A stretch of 64,000 nucleotides of DNA, from positions 5,466,001-5,530,000 of the forward strand of contig CM070639.1 in NCBI GenBank assembly GCA_036346255.1, given 5' to 3'. Every line of letters starts with the position of its first letter. The stretch's first letter is position 1. This stretch comes from Ampelocalamus luodianensis. Its lineage: Eukaryota; Streptophyta; Magnoliopsida; Poales; Poaceae. Below, piece by piece: positions 1 to 10,944 of this stretch. Position numbers and translations under genes: made by a program. The notes under the pieces were generated by a model. That model was not told the DNA's origin. It saw nothing but the letters and a program-made list of their open reading frames with translations, and searched no databases.

Positions 1-1250
1 AATCTAAGACCTAACGTATAACCATATATGCTGGTATGGGACAGCCTTAGCCAATTAAGTCATCGAAAACTAACCTTGCATGTAGGTAGATTTTAGAGTG
101 AGAACATGACAGGTTAGGCATGTTCGAAGGGGCTCCCTTCACCACGGTGCTGGGCACAAAGCTTGCTGACACAACTGCGAATGCCTCACTGAGACAGTGT
201 CCCCGAGTGAAGTGAGGACAAACATTCGTTGGACTAGTGCAAGGTTTGGACTAGATGATGTAAAGGTTTTGACGCGTGCTCTAGACTGCTTACCTACGAT
301 AGTGAGTGGTGGCATCGACGGATGCCGAATAAACTAGAGAATTCATGTACTATGGGTAAAGTTGTACACCTTTCAGATTGTAAATCTATTTAAATAGCCG
401 TGCTCGTGATCATGAGTGTACTTAGTGCGGACGGTATGGGTTTAGTTTTGATTTTTTTCACAAAAACCGTTTTATTGGTAAAAACATGGGTAATGACTTG
501 TGGGTTTTTATTTGAATTAGTTGTGATGTTATGACTGAAATTAAAATGTTGCTCGCAACCGAGGAGGGTTGCGTGTTGTTGTCATTATTCTTTTGAGCTC
601 GTAACCGAGGAGGGTTGCGAGGTATTGTTATTATTCATTCCGTTGCTTACTTACTATCCTGCACATATTTAACTACTCTTTTAAACTTTTTGTTACAAAT
701 TACTACGTATTGATATTGCAAATAAAAATGGCTTTAAGCAAAATAACTTGTAGAGTAAAGCCTCGTTCATTGATAGCCTTGCATTTATATGTAACTTTGC
801 GATACACTACAAGTCTTGCTGAGTATGCATTGTACTCAATCTTACTTATATTGTTGTTCAGAGATTGAAGATGAGTCAACGCCTGACGATACGTTCTTCG
901 CACCCTGAACCAGAGGGTTCGGTGATGGGTCTATCTAAGCCTTGTTTCTTGTTGGTTGCCTGAGGGTTTGATGGGCATGCCGCTGGAATTTCTTTACTCA
1001 CATTAGTTCTTCCGCTGCTACTTTTACTCTGTTGATACTTGCTTTTATTTGGCCGGTCGGCCGTTGATATAATAACTGTAACCGCTCAAGTTCAGTACCA
1101 CTTTGTTTTATTTTGTATATATGAATGTATGGATATGAATACCAAATGTTATGAATGTGTGTACTAGCCACTAATCATGGGACTAGTATGGTACACATAT
1201 AGGGTCTTCGAGTATTCCACGTCCGGAGGCACTGCCAGATCCGCCACTGA
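1..1250 (+). repeat. possible 3' part of a long LTR
   Basis: I see no credible coding sequence here. The style resembles the 3' part of the long TG...CA element at 35865-40346: around 365-405 there is a 'gtacacct..cag' stretch followed by 'aatagcc', echoed near 39500-39530, and a 'ggtcggcc' motif near 1057 is echoed near 40112. Two short 'gttgcg' motifs (about 554 and 604) sit in near-duplicate text. This suggests the tail of a related gypsy-type LTR whose start lies outside the window. The boundary is unclear and the assignment is weak. Confidence 0.33.
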
Positions 1251-1498
1251 AGACAGAGATGGCGGGAGCACAAATCATAATGCAAATCGAAAGGTGAGAA
1301 ATTCGAATGATTTCATAAAAAAAAAATCACGCGACAAATGTTTAGCATTTCCGAGCATTCAAATACATTAATCAACAAAGGAAATGGATATGCAGCGAAC
1401 ATTCAGACACACTTACAAAAGAAATGGACATGTAGATTAACTGAACTGTATGTCGCGTACCGAGTGGATATTAGATAAGAGCCAAGGCCCAAGACCTA

Positions 1499-1500
<2 letters not shown>

Positions 1501-1546
<46 letters not shown>
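1501..1546. repeat. (AT)n microsatellite
   Basis: About 23 uninterrupted AT units lie just downstream of the stop codon of the minus-strand aspartic protease gene. It is seen directly and is likely length-polymorphic. Confidence 0.97.
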
Positions 1547-1549
<3 letters not shown>

Positions 1550-1603
1550 ACTCACTAAGAGTATACCTTAGGTCGCGTATCATATATATATCAGATCAGA
1601 TGC

Positions 1604-2902
1604 TCAGAGCGCGCTGCAGTCGGCGGTCTGGAAGGAGAGCTGGCCTCTGCCGAGGTCGTACAGCAGGTGCATGTTCTGCTGCTGGAAGTTGCCGATGATG
1701 CTCTGGTAGCTCCCTCCGCTGCCGATCACCATGCACGCCGTGGACTTGTCGACCGGCGCCCAGTAGTTCTCCGGCGGCAGAGCCATGTCCGCGCAGCCGC
1801 CGAAGTGGAGCACCAGAGGGGGCACCAGCTTGTCCACGTCGTCCCGCGCCACGCACAGTTCCAGATCGGTGTCGGCCGGCGGCGGCACGAGGCTGCGGTT
1901 CAGCTGCCAGGTCAGTTCTTTGCTCAGCGCCTTGTACGCGTCGTCAACGAGGGACGTGAACGGGCTGCCGGAGTCGATGATGACGCCGCCCACCCAAAAC
2001 CCGTGGTCGAGCTGCCGGAGGTCGAACACCGTGCTCGGGATCGGCAGCTTCGTCTTGCCCACGGTTATCCCCACCAGGGGGAGGTAGTAGAACGTGCTGT
2101 AGGGGTAATCCTTAGGGCTCTTCACGAACGGCATGGACATGACGGGTCCACCGCCGCTCAAGCTCGCCGAGGGGCCGACGAACAGGTGGCTGGAGGCACC
2201 GTTGTTGTGGAAGTATGGCGTGAGGCAGTAGGAGAACTTGTTGGCGCCCGTCTGGGAGACCAGCGAGAGGCGGCCGCGGCCGAGCCCGATGAGGCCGGAC
2301 GCGCCGTGGAGGGCGCCCTGCGTGATCCGCGTGAAGCCCACGCACCCGAAGGAGAGCTTCGCTGTGCCGGACTGGAACGTGAAGACGTCGGTGCCGAGGG
2401 ACCCTATGATGCCCCCGGCGTCGTAGGTGGCCAGGATCGTGCAGCTGCCGTCCAAGGCGCAGAGGTGCACTCTGTTCGCCATGCACAACCTGTCCGTGCA
2501 CGGTACGGGCTCGAAGCTGCTTGACCTCGAGAAGTTGTAGTACGGCAGGTCCTGCTTGGTGCAGGTTCCCCGGAGGCAGGTGGTGCACTGCGTCCAGATG
2601 AGGTTGCTGCCGGTGTCGACGACGGCCTCCGCACGCTGCGGCGGGTCGCCGATGAGGTACTCCGCTATGTACTGGCTGGTTGCCCAGTGGACGGGCGCGC
2701 TCACGTCTCTGGACGCCGCCGCCTGCATGGAGGCCAGGCGCTGCCGGGTGATGGCGACGGCGCGACGCACGCGCTCCGCCGTGGTTTTGGTCCCCTTGTC
2801 GTCGACGTGGGTGAGCTTCATGCGGAGCCCTGCGCTGTTACAAGTAACTAGGGTAGCACTGGAGCACAAGAGCACTAGCAAAAACATCAAAGTTCGCGCC
2901 AT
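1604..2902 (-). CDS. nepenthesin-type aspartic protease (family A1), single exon
   Basis: Secreted pepsin-like endopeptidase of the plant nepenthesin/CND41-like group. From the chosen ATG (2902-2900) the protein is 432 aa. Residues 1-22 form a hydrophobic signal peptide (MARTLMFLLVLL...). The N-lobe catalytic motif DTGS is at about 96-99, followed by the cysteine-rich insert typical of nepenthesins (Cys at about 106, 109, 114, 135, 140, 148, 154). The flap tyrosine is about Y160. The C-lobe catalytic motif DSGS is at about 310-313, and the IIGNFQQQNMH end block is present. The frame stays open another 70 codons upstream, but that part is low-complexity and would bury the signal peptide, so I reject the longer start. 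There are no introns, as is common in this family. Its substrate is unknown; roles in defence or wall remodelling are known for relatives only. A 3' fragment of a second copy lies at 22893-22976. Confidence 0.9.
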   Translation of the reverse strand: MARTLMFLLVLLCSSATLVTCNSAGLRMKLTHVDDKGTKTTAERVRRAVAITRQRLASMQAAASRDVSAPVHWATSQYIAEYLIGDPPQRAEAVVDTGSNLIWTQCTTCLRGTCTKQDLPYYNFSRSSSFEPVPCTDRLCMANRVHLCALDGSCTILATYDAGGIIGSLGTDVFTFQSGTAKLSFGCVGFTRITQGALHGASGLIGLGRGRLSLVSQTGANKFSYCLTPYFHNNGASSHLFVGPSASLSGGGPVMSMPFVKSPKDYPYSTFYYLPLVGITVGKTKLPIPSTVFDLRQLDHGFWVGGVIIDSGSPFTSLVDDAYKALSKELTWQLNRSLVPPPADTDLELCVARDDVDKLVPPLVLHFGGCADMALPPENYWAPVDKSTACMVIGSGGSYQSIIGNFQQQNMHLLYDLGRGQLSFQTADCSAL

Positions 2903-3482
2903 TTTCTTCTTTGCTGAGACCTTATTCACGCCGACGAAGTCGAGCCGCGAATCGGCCGCACGCGAAGGTATACCCCCTCCGATTCTCCCCCCAATCCCGC
3001 CTAATCCCGTCTTGTGCATCCAATTCGATTGGGGAGTTGCTTTGATGGGGTGTTTGTGGCCGGGGACTCCATTTCTGGCGGTTGATTGGTAGGTGGTAGG
3101 AGTAAAAGACACCTTGCGTGATCGGTAGCCGCAAGTGGATTTGAGGTGTTACACAGAAGTGATTCGCGGTCGAATTAATGGGGATTTGAGGTGGTGTTTT
3201 TCGTGGTATTAATCGGTGGGATGGGTGTGATTTTGAGAGGTAAGGTTGGTCGATCGTGTGCTCAGATTGGGCTGAGCTCTTGAAATCATGTGATTTAGGA
3301 TGGGAGGCAAGGTCGGTCTCCGTGAATACGAAATGCTCCCCCTAAAACGTGGTGGTCTCTCTACCACGGCTTGTTTGGTTTTGTGTTTGTCATATGTTGG
3401 AGTCAAACATGCAATGCCCCTATCAGAGTCTCACTTTGCCTGTACACCATCTGATGATTTTGCTTTTCTTCTGTTACTACTA

Positions 3483-3591
3483 GGGTTCAATGTTGAGAAA
3501 GCTTAGTATAATTAAGAACGTGATGTTTGAAGTGTGGGATGCTGGTGGCCAAGAGAAGTTGAGGCCCTTGTGGAGGCATTACTTCAACTAG
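3483..3591 (+). pseudogene. ARF-family small GTPase fragment
   Basis: Only the switch region of an ADP-ribosylation-factor-type GTPase is recognisable. It starts with GFNVE (preceded by an AG that could be an old splice acceptor), then after a frame change and stops reads VWDAGGQEKLRPLWRHYFN before a TAG. The WD.GGQ..LRPLWRHYF block is the ARF/ARL G3 region with the catalytic glutamine. No P-loop exon and no NKxD exon were seen nearby, so this is a stranded exon relic. ARF versus ARL cannot be settled from so little sequence. Confidence 0.75.
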
Positions 3592-5090
3592 CATCCCGTA
3601 CGCGCCATTTGGCGCGCGAGCACAATCAGTACGTATTATGGAGAAAACATCAGGTGCAAAGGAATGCATAAACATGAACAAATGTAGGGTATTTTCTGAG
3701 TGGAGCAGTAATATAAGATATTGTTGGCTTTATATTTGGTTCTGAAGTCTATATATGGTTCTGCATATAAAATATTACATTTGTCTTACATAGGGTTACA
3801 GCATGTTGGCTAGCACGAGACCGACTATGTTCTGGAGGTAGTACTTACGAAAGATATATGATCTTGTTGATAGATGCATGAGTCCGATGTAAGCGAAGTA
3901 CTTACGGACTGAACTTGATCCGTGTGGTAGCAGCGAGCTGCCTTTAATCTGCTGTGTGAAAGATGGAAGTCAAGTGCAGTATTTTTAGTTGTGTTTGAGA
4001 GATATTCCTAAGGATGTTACCCCCAAAAAAGGTAATTATACCTTGTGTTTAGCTGGAGGTGGCGTCATGTGGCTGTGTCTTCTTTATAGCATGGGAGGCG
4101 ACGGGTTCAGTAGAAATCTCGTGCTGTGAGCTGCAGAATATAGAGAATATGTCATATGTAGACCTAAGAAGAAGTATCTGGTTCGAAGATAATATGACTG
4201 ATTAGAAGTGTATGATAAAGAGAGTTAAATGACATTTGTTTTAGAATCTCTACGTATGTAAACTATAAGACATAGCAGTAGAGGTATTACATAGATACTA
4301 CTGTGTAGTTATCGGAGATGAGGGATTAGTGATATCTATATGCAGTAGAGGTATTTTGAAGTACTTACCCTGCTCCAGTAGACGACAGAAAACATGTCAA
4401 GGCATACTAAAACGCTGTGACATAGGCACATAGCACAAAGTCTTGAAGTGCAGGTCTAAATTATAATAAGGGAGTTCATGCCAGCTAAACAGGAAACTCG
4501 GGTACAGGTACAGAAGTTCTTGCTACCAGTGCTAGAGCTAGAAAGGCAGATACAAACCGCCTACTACCAGAACTTTGATAATTCTCAATCAGTCATATGC
4601 TCTTCTATTGGCAGGTGGCGATCTTGTTCGCAGGACAGGAGACCGGCTGCAATGATATAAGAAGTTTTCTGTGAAATAACACGACACAATAAGCTGAAAA
4701 TATAATATGAACAAATGAGGAATTGGGTGATACAGAAGGAATCTAGGAAGCTTGTATTGCAAATGGAACTTTAAAATAAGATTGAATATACAATGTTGAC
4801 AGCCAGGAGTTTCCAGGACTAATTATTCAATTCAGAAGCGAATCATAACAATACAGGAAGCAGGTTGCGTAAATACTAAACAACAGTATATGCGTATCAC
4901 ACAAAAACCAGTGCAATTACTAATCAGCCTAAAGTGGGATGGCTATACTGAGTGGTTTAGCAAACATAAGAAAATGTTCTTACGTCCTAAAAAAAACATT
5001 TGCTACCAGGACTACTCCTGTGATAACATGGTGACTCATGATCATGCAACTTAATGAAGACAAAAAATAATTTAAGGCTATTACCTCCGA
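3592..5090. other. non-coding stretch, no gene recognised
   Basis: AT-rich sequence with no long open frame. A short stretch around 4355-4375 (minus: CAGGGTAAGTACTTCAA) repeats an apparent splice-donor context also found at about 5373-5386, hinting at duplicated intron-exon sequence from the relic annotated next. Confidence 0.5.
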
Positions 5091-5769
5091 TAGCGATCAC
5101 GAACAGGATTCCTGCTTCTGTCATATGAACCATAAGTAGGACAGCGTGGACGACCATAGTCGGGACTCGGCTGTGACCTTTGGTACACTGGGCTAACAGA
5201 TCGGCGATATGGACTATCATCCCGCCTACCATAACCACCTCTTCTTGGGCTGTCATACCTGCCACCTCGTCCAGTATCATCCCTAAAAGCATACTCTAAC
5301 AGAAATCACCCTGTCCAATATCGTCCTGCAGAGTGAACAAAAATAATTCATAAGGAGATGCACAGTATATTGAAGTACTTACCCTGTTCCTGTAGTAGCT
5401 CATCCACCATCTTTGCAACCCATATTTTCCATGCAGATAAGCCGAGTATCAATTACCAAAACACTAAGCAGCCTCTATCAAATCAGTAGCATTTCTTATT
5501 CAATCAAACAAGAGTTATTAAAATGTTCGTCTTGCCTGTTCCCAAGGCAAAAGGCAGCATACTTAAGATTCTTAAGCTAAACTTCCTTCTCCTTCCCCTG
5601 TTTCAGTGCGAGAACTCAAGAAGAAGCCATAAAATGCTATAGTAAATAGCGAGTGCATGTGAGCGACAATTTTTTTACAAACCTCATTGAACCATTTGTA
5701 GAATCTTGCCACATTATCAGTGGGTTCCCCATCCCCATATCTAAGGTCATCGAACATAAGTAGCCACAA
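5091..5769 (-). pseudogene. exon-like pieces of an SR/RG-rich protein, identity unknown
   Basis: Three minus-strand pieces look like exons. At 5683-5769 a frame reads FDDLRYGDGEPTDNVARF and ends at a GT donor. A second piece ends at 5383 before GTAAGTAC (frame ...AKMVDELLQEQ). At 5091-5295, after an AG acceptor, a frame reads AFRDDTGRGGRYDSPRRGGY and continues with RRDDSPYRRS-type repeats until a TAA at 5091-5093. The last piece is a typical arginine/serine/glycine/tyrosine-rich C-terminus of a splicing- or RNA-associated protein. I do not recognise the family and found no upstream exons, so a relic or 3' end fragment is more likely than a working gene. Splice sites are inferred. Confidence 0.4.
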
Positions 5770-7892
5770 AAGTTATAGACAAAAGTGTGCGCCAGGAAAA
5801 ACCTGCAGCGTACGAAAATCTTACTAAGTAGGATTTGGAAAAACCTTTCTGAAAGCGATATGACATAAAGACAAATAACAGAACCTAACTTAATATATTT
5901 AAACTCACTTCATGCCTAAGGCATGTCTTCGCACCAGTATGCCCAGGATAAAGACCGAGAATAAAGATAAATTTTACGTAAGCTTATTTAGCATGTAGTA
6001 AATCTCATATACTTAGAGTTTGCACATAAACATCAGTTGAATTTCACATAGTGCAGATAAAAGCAGATAGAACCACTGTTCCCAGAAAGTCTAACTCAAT
6101 ATTTTATTATTAGAATTTGAAAAAGGTGCGAAGGCCAAACTTCTCATTTCTAAAATAGAAATAACTACCAAGACTCAAAATTATAGATGAATACGGGTAA
6201 TACGATGTAACCTCCTTGAAAGTATAGCACAGATTGCAAGTAAAATTATAGGATACTGGCTTCGAGTGAAGATCTTCCCGTTAGTACCTTCACTCTGTCA
6301 AGCACGAAGGGAGTGATTGCATTTTCTACTATCCTTTTATCCGTGACAAACAAAGTGCAAAATCATTAGTTGCCATTTCTATTATCTACTCGCACATATG
6401 CTAGCCCACATGCGTGCAAACGCACACACAGAGAGCAGGGGGACTGGGACTATAGTCTGCTTCCTTGAGGGCTTTCTGTATTGCAGATTCTATAACATTT
6501 CCTGAAGCTGCATGTTGCCTGGGATTTAGTACTGCAATTAGAATCCCAAATGCTATATGTAAATTATTGTTTGCAACTTTGCATCTGCATCACAATAGAC
6601 TCAAATCAGCAATCCTCAATTAGGTCTGGAGAATACCCCAAAAGAGAACAACGCAGCAAGCACATTGAAATTACATTGGATGAAAAGAGCTGAACTTTTT
6701 TGTTTTAGGTCAAACTTATAGCTCATACGCTGTGGTTGAGCTGTATACAGTAGCAGAGTCTCAATTCATTTTAAGATACATATCATCTGGAGCTATCTTA
6801 AGTTGATTCAAGAGTAGATTTCAAATGGTTTGCAAAATGTAGGAAAATTATGTCTCAGTATCGTCGACCAGACAAACGACTCAATTCATAATGGCTGAAA
6901 AGGTTATAAAAGAAACGACTATACAGTTTGCAGTCATTGAGAAGATTTAGGTCACTTGGTTAATACACAATAGAAAGTGGTTTTGGAACCTCACTAAGGA
7001 TGAAAGTTTGATTTATGTCCTAATGCAGGTCGTAAAGAACCAAGTTAGCCACACAAAATGGTAATAAGTTGTTTGTCAGCATTTTTTTTTAAATAATATA
7101 TTTTGATTGTTCGAACTGATTACTGCAGCTATTACACTCACCAAAAGGCTATTCCACCTTTTTTTAACTAATTCTGGTGCATCTCTGATAATCGTGATTC
7201 TTCCATTTGACACTACTGTTGCATAGATTTAATATGTAAATATTTTCTTTTCAATTCCTAGTCAAAGTATCATCTGTTGTTCTATCCCTCGTAAAAAAGT
7301 AGCCATGATTTGCTTTCTTTTACGAATAGCTTGCCTGCAAAAGCCTAGCTACCCAGTTGTGTCATGTTGGCTTTGTCAGTGCTTCAATGTTTTCAGAAGT
7401 GAAATGCTAGAACAATTCACCGTTGAAACAAAAAAAAAAAATAGAGGATGATTGATACTGTAGGTGCTTTGGACTTACAGCCAAGGAAAAACTTTGTGAG
7501 GTCCAGCCACACGTTCATTGACTTCAACACTACAGAGTGGATAAGATCCAACCTAATTCAGTAGAACAATTCCATTTGGTGCAAACAAAAATTGTAGGAA
7601 GTGAGAACAAACTGAAACCCCCAACTTTCTTCTAGTCCTCCATTTATTTGTTTCTCAATTATTCTTCCTATTTTGTGATGCTCACCAACCAGAACAGAGG
7701 ACATCACGAAAAGGACACAGCAACAGTAAAGACAGAACAAGGCAACAAGACAATTCACAAGAATGTCCTTGCATCATCCTTTTAGCCCAATCACACACGA
7801 ATGAAGAATCCATAACATAATTTTTTGTACCTAATCAAAGAGAACAATTATGCGACAAGAAGCAAGACTTTCATGTGCAAAGAAGTAGATAC
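5770..7892. other. non-coding stretch, no gene recognised
   Basis: AT-rich with scattered short open frames and homopolymer runs (for example A-runs near 7430). It may be intron sequence of the fragmentary genes on either side, but nothing codes recognisably. Confidence 0.5.
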
Positions 7893-8000
7893 CTCGTGGT
7901 CGCAGTCGACCATCTGCTGCTCGCTGAGCACCTCCATCTTCCTGGTGGCGAGGTAGTGCGCCCCCGACGTGCTGGACGACCAGCACGACCCGCATGAGCC
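7893..8000 (-). pseudogene. single exon of an RD19-like papain-family cysteine protease
   Basis: A 36-codon exon bounded by a perfect AG acceptor (minus, just above 8000) and GT donor (7892-7891). It encodes the active-site segment of a C1A cysteine protease: GSCGSCWS with the catalytic cysteine, then LSEQQMVDCDHE. Compared with the RD19-type consensus as I know it, the residues after the tryptophan are altered and about four residues are missing before AHYLAT. No propeptide (ERFNIN) exon and no His/Asn active-site exons were found on either side, so this is probably an exon fragment carried in or left by rearrangement. Confidence 0.72.
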
Positions 8001-8456
8001 CTGCAGCAAAAGCATCACAGAAACCCGATGGAAGTGTATCAAAGCCACCGATGGGTCATAGCTCATAGGTGGTCTGCAGGATGCCGAGGCCGCGAGGGGC
8101 GGGCACCTCTCGCTCGACAGCGAGAGGTGCTTGATGCGGATGTCGCTGCCTAGCTAGTGGCTACACAGGGAGTGGTTACGGGCTGGTAGGCGGCGGGAAG
8201 AAAGAGGAGGGTGGAGTCGGCAGAGTCCCTGCACTCAGCGCCGGCCACCGCGCCATCCCGCCGAGGAAACCGAGGCGAGAGGCGGTGGCCACGAGAACCG
8301 GCGGGGGCAGCAGCGGCTCTGGACCTGCCGATCCGCTGCGAAGGGGGAAAAGGCGACGTGGCCCAGCACAACGTGGGGAAGGAGAAGAAGGTGGGGGCAG
8401 CGGTGAAGAAGGAGGGAAACCGAGTCGCCGGTAGGAAGCGTGGGGGAAGACGGAGG
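8001..8456. other. GC-rich stretch without a recognised gene
   Basis: GC-rich on both strands with short open frames of biased composition. It could be the eroded 5' part of the cysteine protease gene next door, but no conserved motif is visible. It ends where the gypsy LTR begins. Confidence 0.4.
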
Positions 8457-8869
8457 TGTCAGAAACTGAAGTTCATCTAGTCCTTGTCTGAAGCAAAGCC
8501 AGGTTGAATGGGGCGCGTAACGAAGATCGGGTGGTCAGGATGTCTCCATGCCGATTCGCTGCGTTTGGACGCTGTGGATGGAGCCATCAGTTGGTTGTTG
8601 AAGTTTCTGTTCTGACAATTCAGATTTTACTGTTTTGTTTTATCCTCTGTAATTCCAGCTTTCTACCTTTTGCTTTCTTACCACGGTAATCCAATCCGGA
8701 ACTGAAAGTTGTATTAAACCAACTATTCTGGAAGAAAAGGGCAACATCATTGATGCCATATTATTGTTCTTAGTTAGGGTTAGGGATAGCTTCGTTTCTT
8801 TCTGAATCTTCCCATATTCTAGCGTTTTCTTCCCCAAACTCTAGCCATCCGATCCATTGGTTCGTGACA
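8457..8869 (+). repeat. candidate 5' LTR of the gypsy element
   Basis: 413 bp starting TGTCA and ending TGACA, a short inverted pair as expected for LTR ends. It is followed after two bases by the PBS-like site. Because the 3' LTR is missing the boundaries cannot be confirmed by comparison within the window. Confidence 0.45.
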
Positions 8870-8871
8870 AA

Positions 8872-8883
8872 GGGTATAAGAGC
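8872..8883 (+). other. primer binding site-like sequence
   Basis: GGGTATAAGAGC differs at two positions from TGGTATCAGAGC, the site complementary to the 3' end of initiator methionine tRNA used by many plant LTR elements. It sits just downstream of the proposed 5' LTR. Confidence 0.45.
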
Positions 8884-9035
8884 TTTCCTTTCCTTGGAGG
8901 AGTGTTGGGAAAGTAAGGTTGGTGAACTCTTCTCACCGTAAAATCCCTGTATTCTCCCAGATCTCGATCGACGGCAAGTAGCGTGCTCGGGAAGATTCCA
9001 GAGTCGATCTGCGGTAAGAACTCCCAACTAATCGC

Positions 9036-10120
9036 TTGGATCTTGGAGTTATGACACGAGGTGGTAAGAATGATGGAACAGGCGAGGGAGCCGATGGTTC
9101 CGATTCATCTGCAGTGAGACAGGAGATGGCAGACCTGAGGGTTCAGGTGGAAGTTCAGATCGGAATGCTCCAAAATGATATGAATGGTTCAAGAGGCGAG
9201 ATGGGCGAGATCAAAGAGCTTTTGCGATCCCTTGTGAAGCCAGCGGTTGTAGATTCCGACCCTCGAGTGGTTGATGCAGAGACTGAAGCAGAAGAAGAAA
9301 TGAGGAGGAGAGTCCGCGCGTTGGCTGATCTGGATTTGAACGGTATGGGAATTCCACATCCTTCTCAGCAGGGAGGCATCCATGCGAGTAACTCTCCCTT
9401 TGGGCACTTAGTGGCACCAAGAGTCAAAGGAGATACTCAGGTACTTAATACTGATTATCCTACTCTTAGCTTGTTTGGGGGTATTGGTGATAGAAGGGGG
9501 GGGGGGTGAAGGAACAATTGAATAGAATTATGAGCCAAGAGGAAAGAGGTATGGAGTTCTTGAAATCAATTGCAAAGGGGCCCCGATTAGATTTTCCTGT
9601 ATTCGATGGTGATAATCCCTTGGGGTGGATTAGGCAATGTGACAAATACTTTGAGTTGGCTAATGTACCAGAAGAACATAGGTGTGATTTGGCTACATCG
9701 TATATGATGGGAAGAGCCGACAATTGGTTGAGAGGTTCGGGAATCATGGCTAATCCTATCTCTTGGTCTTTGCTGAAGCTTAAACTTTGTGACAGATTTG
9801 CAGCACATAGCATTTATGATATAATTGAAGAGTTTCATGCATTACAACAACACAATACCACTGTAGCCCAGTACATTGACAGGTTTGAGGAACTGATGGC
9901 TATCATGAAAAGTGAAAACCCTATGTTGAGAGAAGATTACTTTGTGAGGTGTTTTGTAAAAGGGTTAAGAGAGGATATCAAGCACTACATTAAGCCACAT
10001 CGCCCCCAGAGCCTCTGTGAAGCTTATTGGATGTTTAAAGATCTGGAGAAGGGGGCTAATGCTAGTGTAGAGGACTGGTTTATTTTTTGGTGCTGGTTAT
10101 CAAAGAGGTGGTTTTACTAG
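9036..10120 (+). pseudogene. gypsy gag, frameshifted at a G11 run
   Basis: First frame 9036-9509 is a charged N-terminal region with a short coiled-coil-like stretch. At 9496-9506 eleven consecutive G residues break the frame. The second frame (9506-10120) carries the retrotransposon gag domain: FPVFDGDNPLGWIRQCDKYF, the LATSYM..GRADNWL block and the YIDRFEEL block. After 10120 the frame is lost again, but a zinc knuckle CWYCAEKWIPGHSCK lies at about 10243-10287. Gag packages the element RNA. The G run is a plausible site of replication slippage or of sequencing error. Confidence 0.85.
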
Positions 10121-10341
10121 GGGAGGTTATCAAAAGCAGAACTATAAGAATGTGAGTAATAGACAAGGAAGTAACATTGATATAGGGAAGAAAACTAACA
10201 GATCGGTACATCCAGTTGTAATCACTCGGGAACCTGGAAAGTGCTGGTATTGTGCTGAAAAGTGGATCCCAGGACACTCTTGCAAACAATCTAAGGTGCT
10301 GAATATCATGGTTATGGATCCTGAGAAATGATACAGGAGAA

Positions 10342-10944
10342 TTGAATCTGAAACTGAATGAAGAGAAAGAGGATGATAATGAAAAAGAGGTGGATCTACC
10401 AGCCGAAGAAGAGCTTCTGCAAATTTCTTTGCTAGCTTTAAAGGGGGTACCAACCGTAGCCACATTTTCAGTAATTATCTCCATAAAAGGGAAGAGAGGA
10501 GTGGCATTGATTGATAGCGGCAGCTCACATACTTTTATTGACTTGAAGTTTTCTACAAGTGCTCAATGCATAACATTGAACAATGAACTACAGAGGGTGA
10601 CAGTGGCTGGTGGTGGTGTGCTGTACACTGGAGCACACTTACCTAGTTGTGAGTACAATATACAAGGGGAGAATTTTATGGGAACTTTCAAGGTTTTGAA
10701 GCTACAATCTTATGATGTTATCCTGGGTTGTGACTGGATTTTTGCTCACAGCCCCATCAAGTTGAATTTGAAGTCCAGGGAGTTGATTATAAGAAAAGAT
10801 GGACAACAGGATGTCACTCTTCATGATTTCACCTCTTCACACCCAAAGAGATTCATTAGTGCTGCTCAGTTCAACAAACTTTGCAATAAGGAAGTAATGG
10901 GGTTTATGATCCACTACAGTGAAGAAAAAAAAGGAGGGACCTAA
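10342..10944 (+). pseudogene. gypsy aspartic protease region
   Basis: About 200 codons containing the retropepsin core VALIDSGSSHTFID (DSGS at about 10510-10521), followed by the VILGCDWI block typical of plant gypsy proteases. It overlaps the start of the RT frame (10919) with a frame change, so gag-PR-RT is no longer one polyprotein. Confidence 0.85.

Noticed and set aside
1667..2524. Long open frame on the plus strand
   Set aside because: Antisense shadow of the aspartic protease gene; caused by its GC-rich codons, with no motif.
2903..3112. 70-codon upstream extension of the aspartic protease
   Set aside because: Low-complexity and would place the signal peptide internally.
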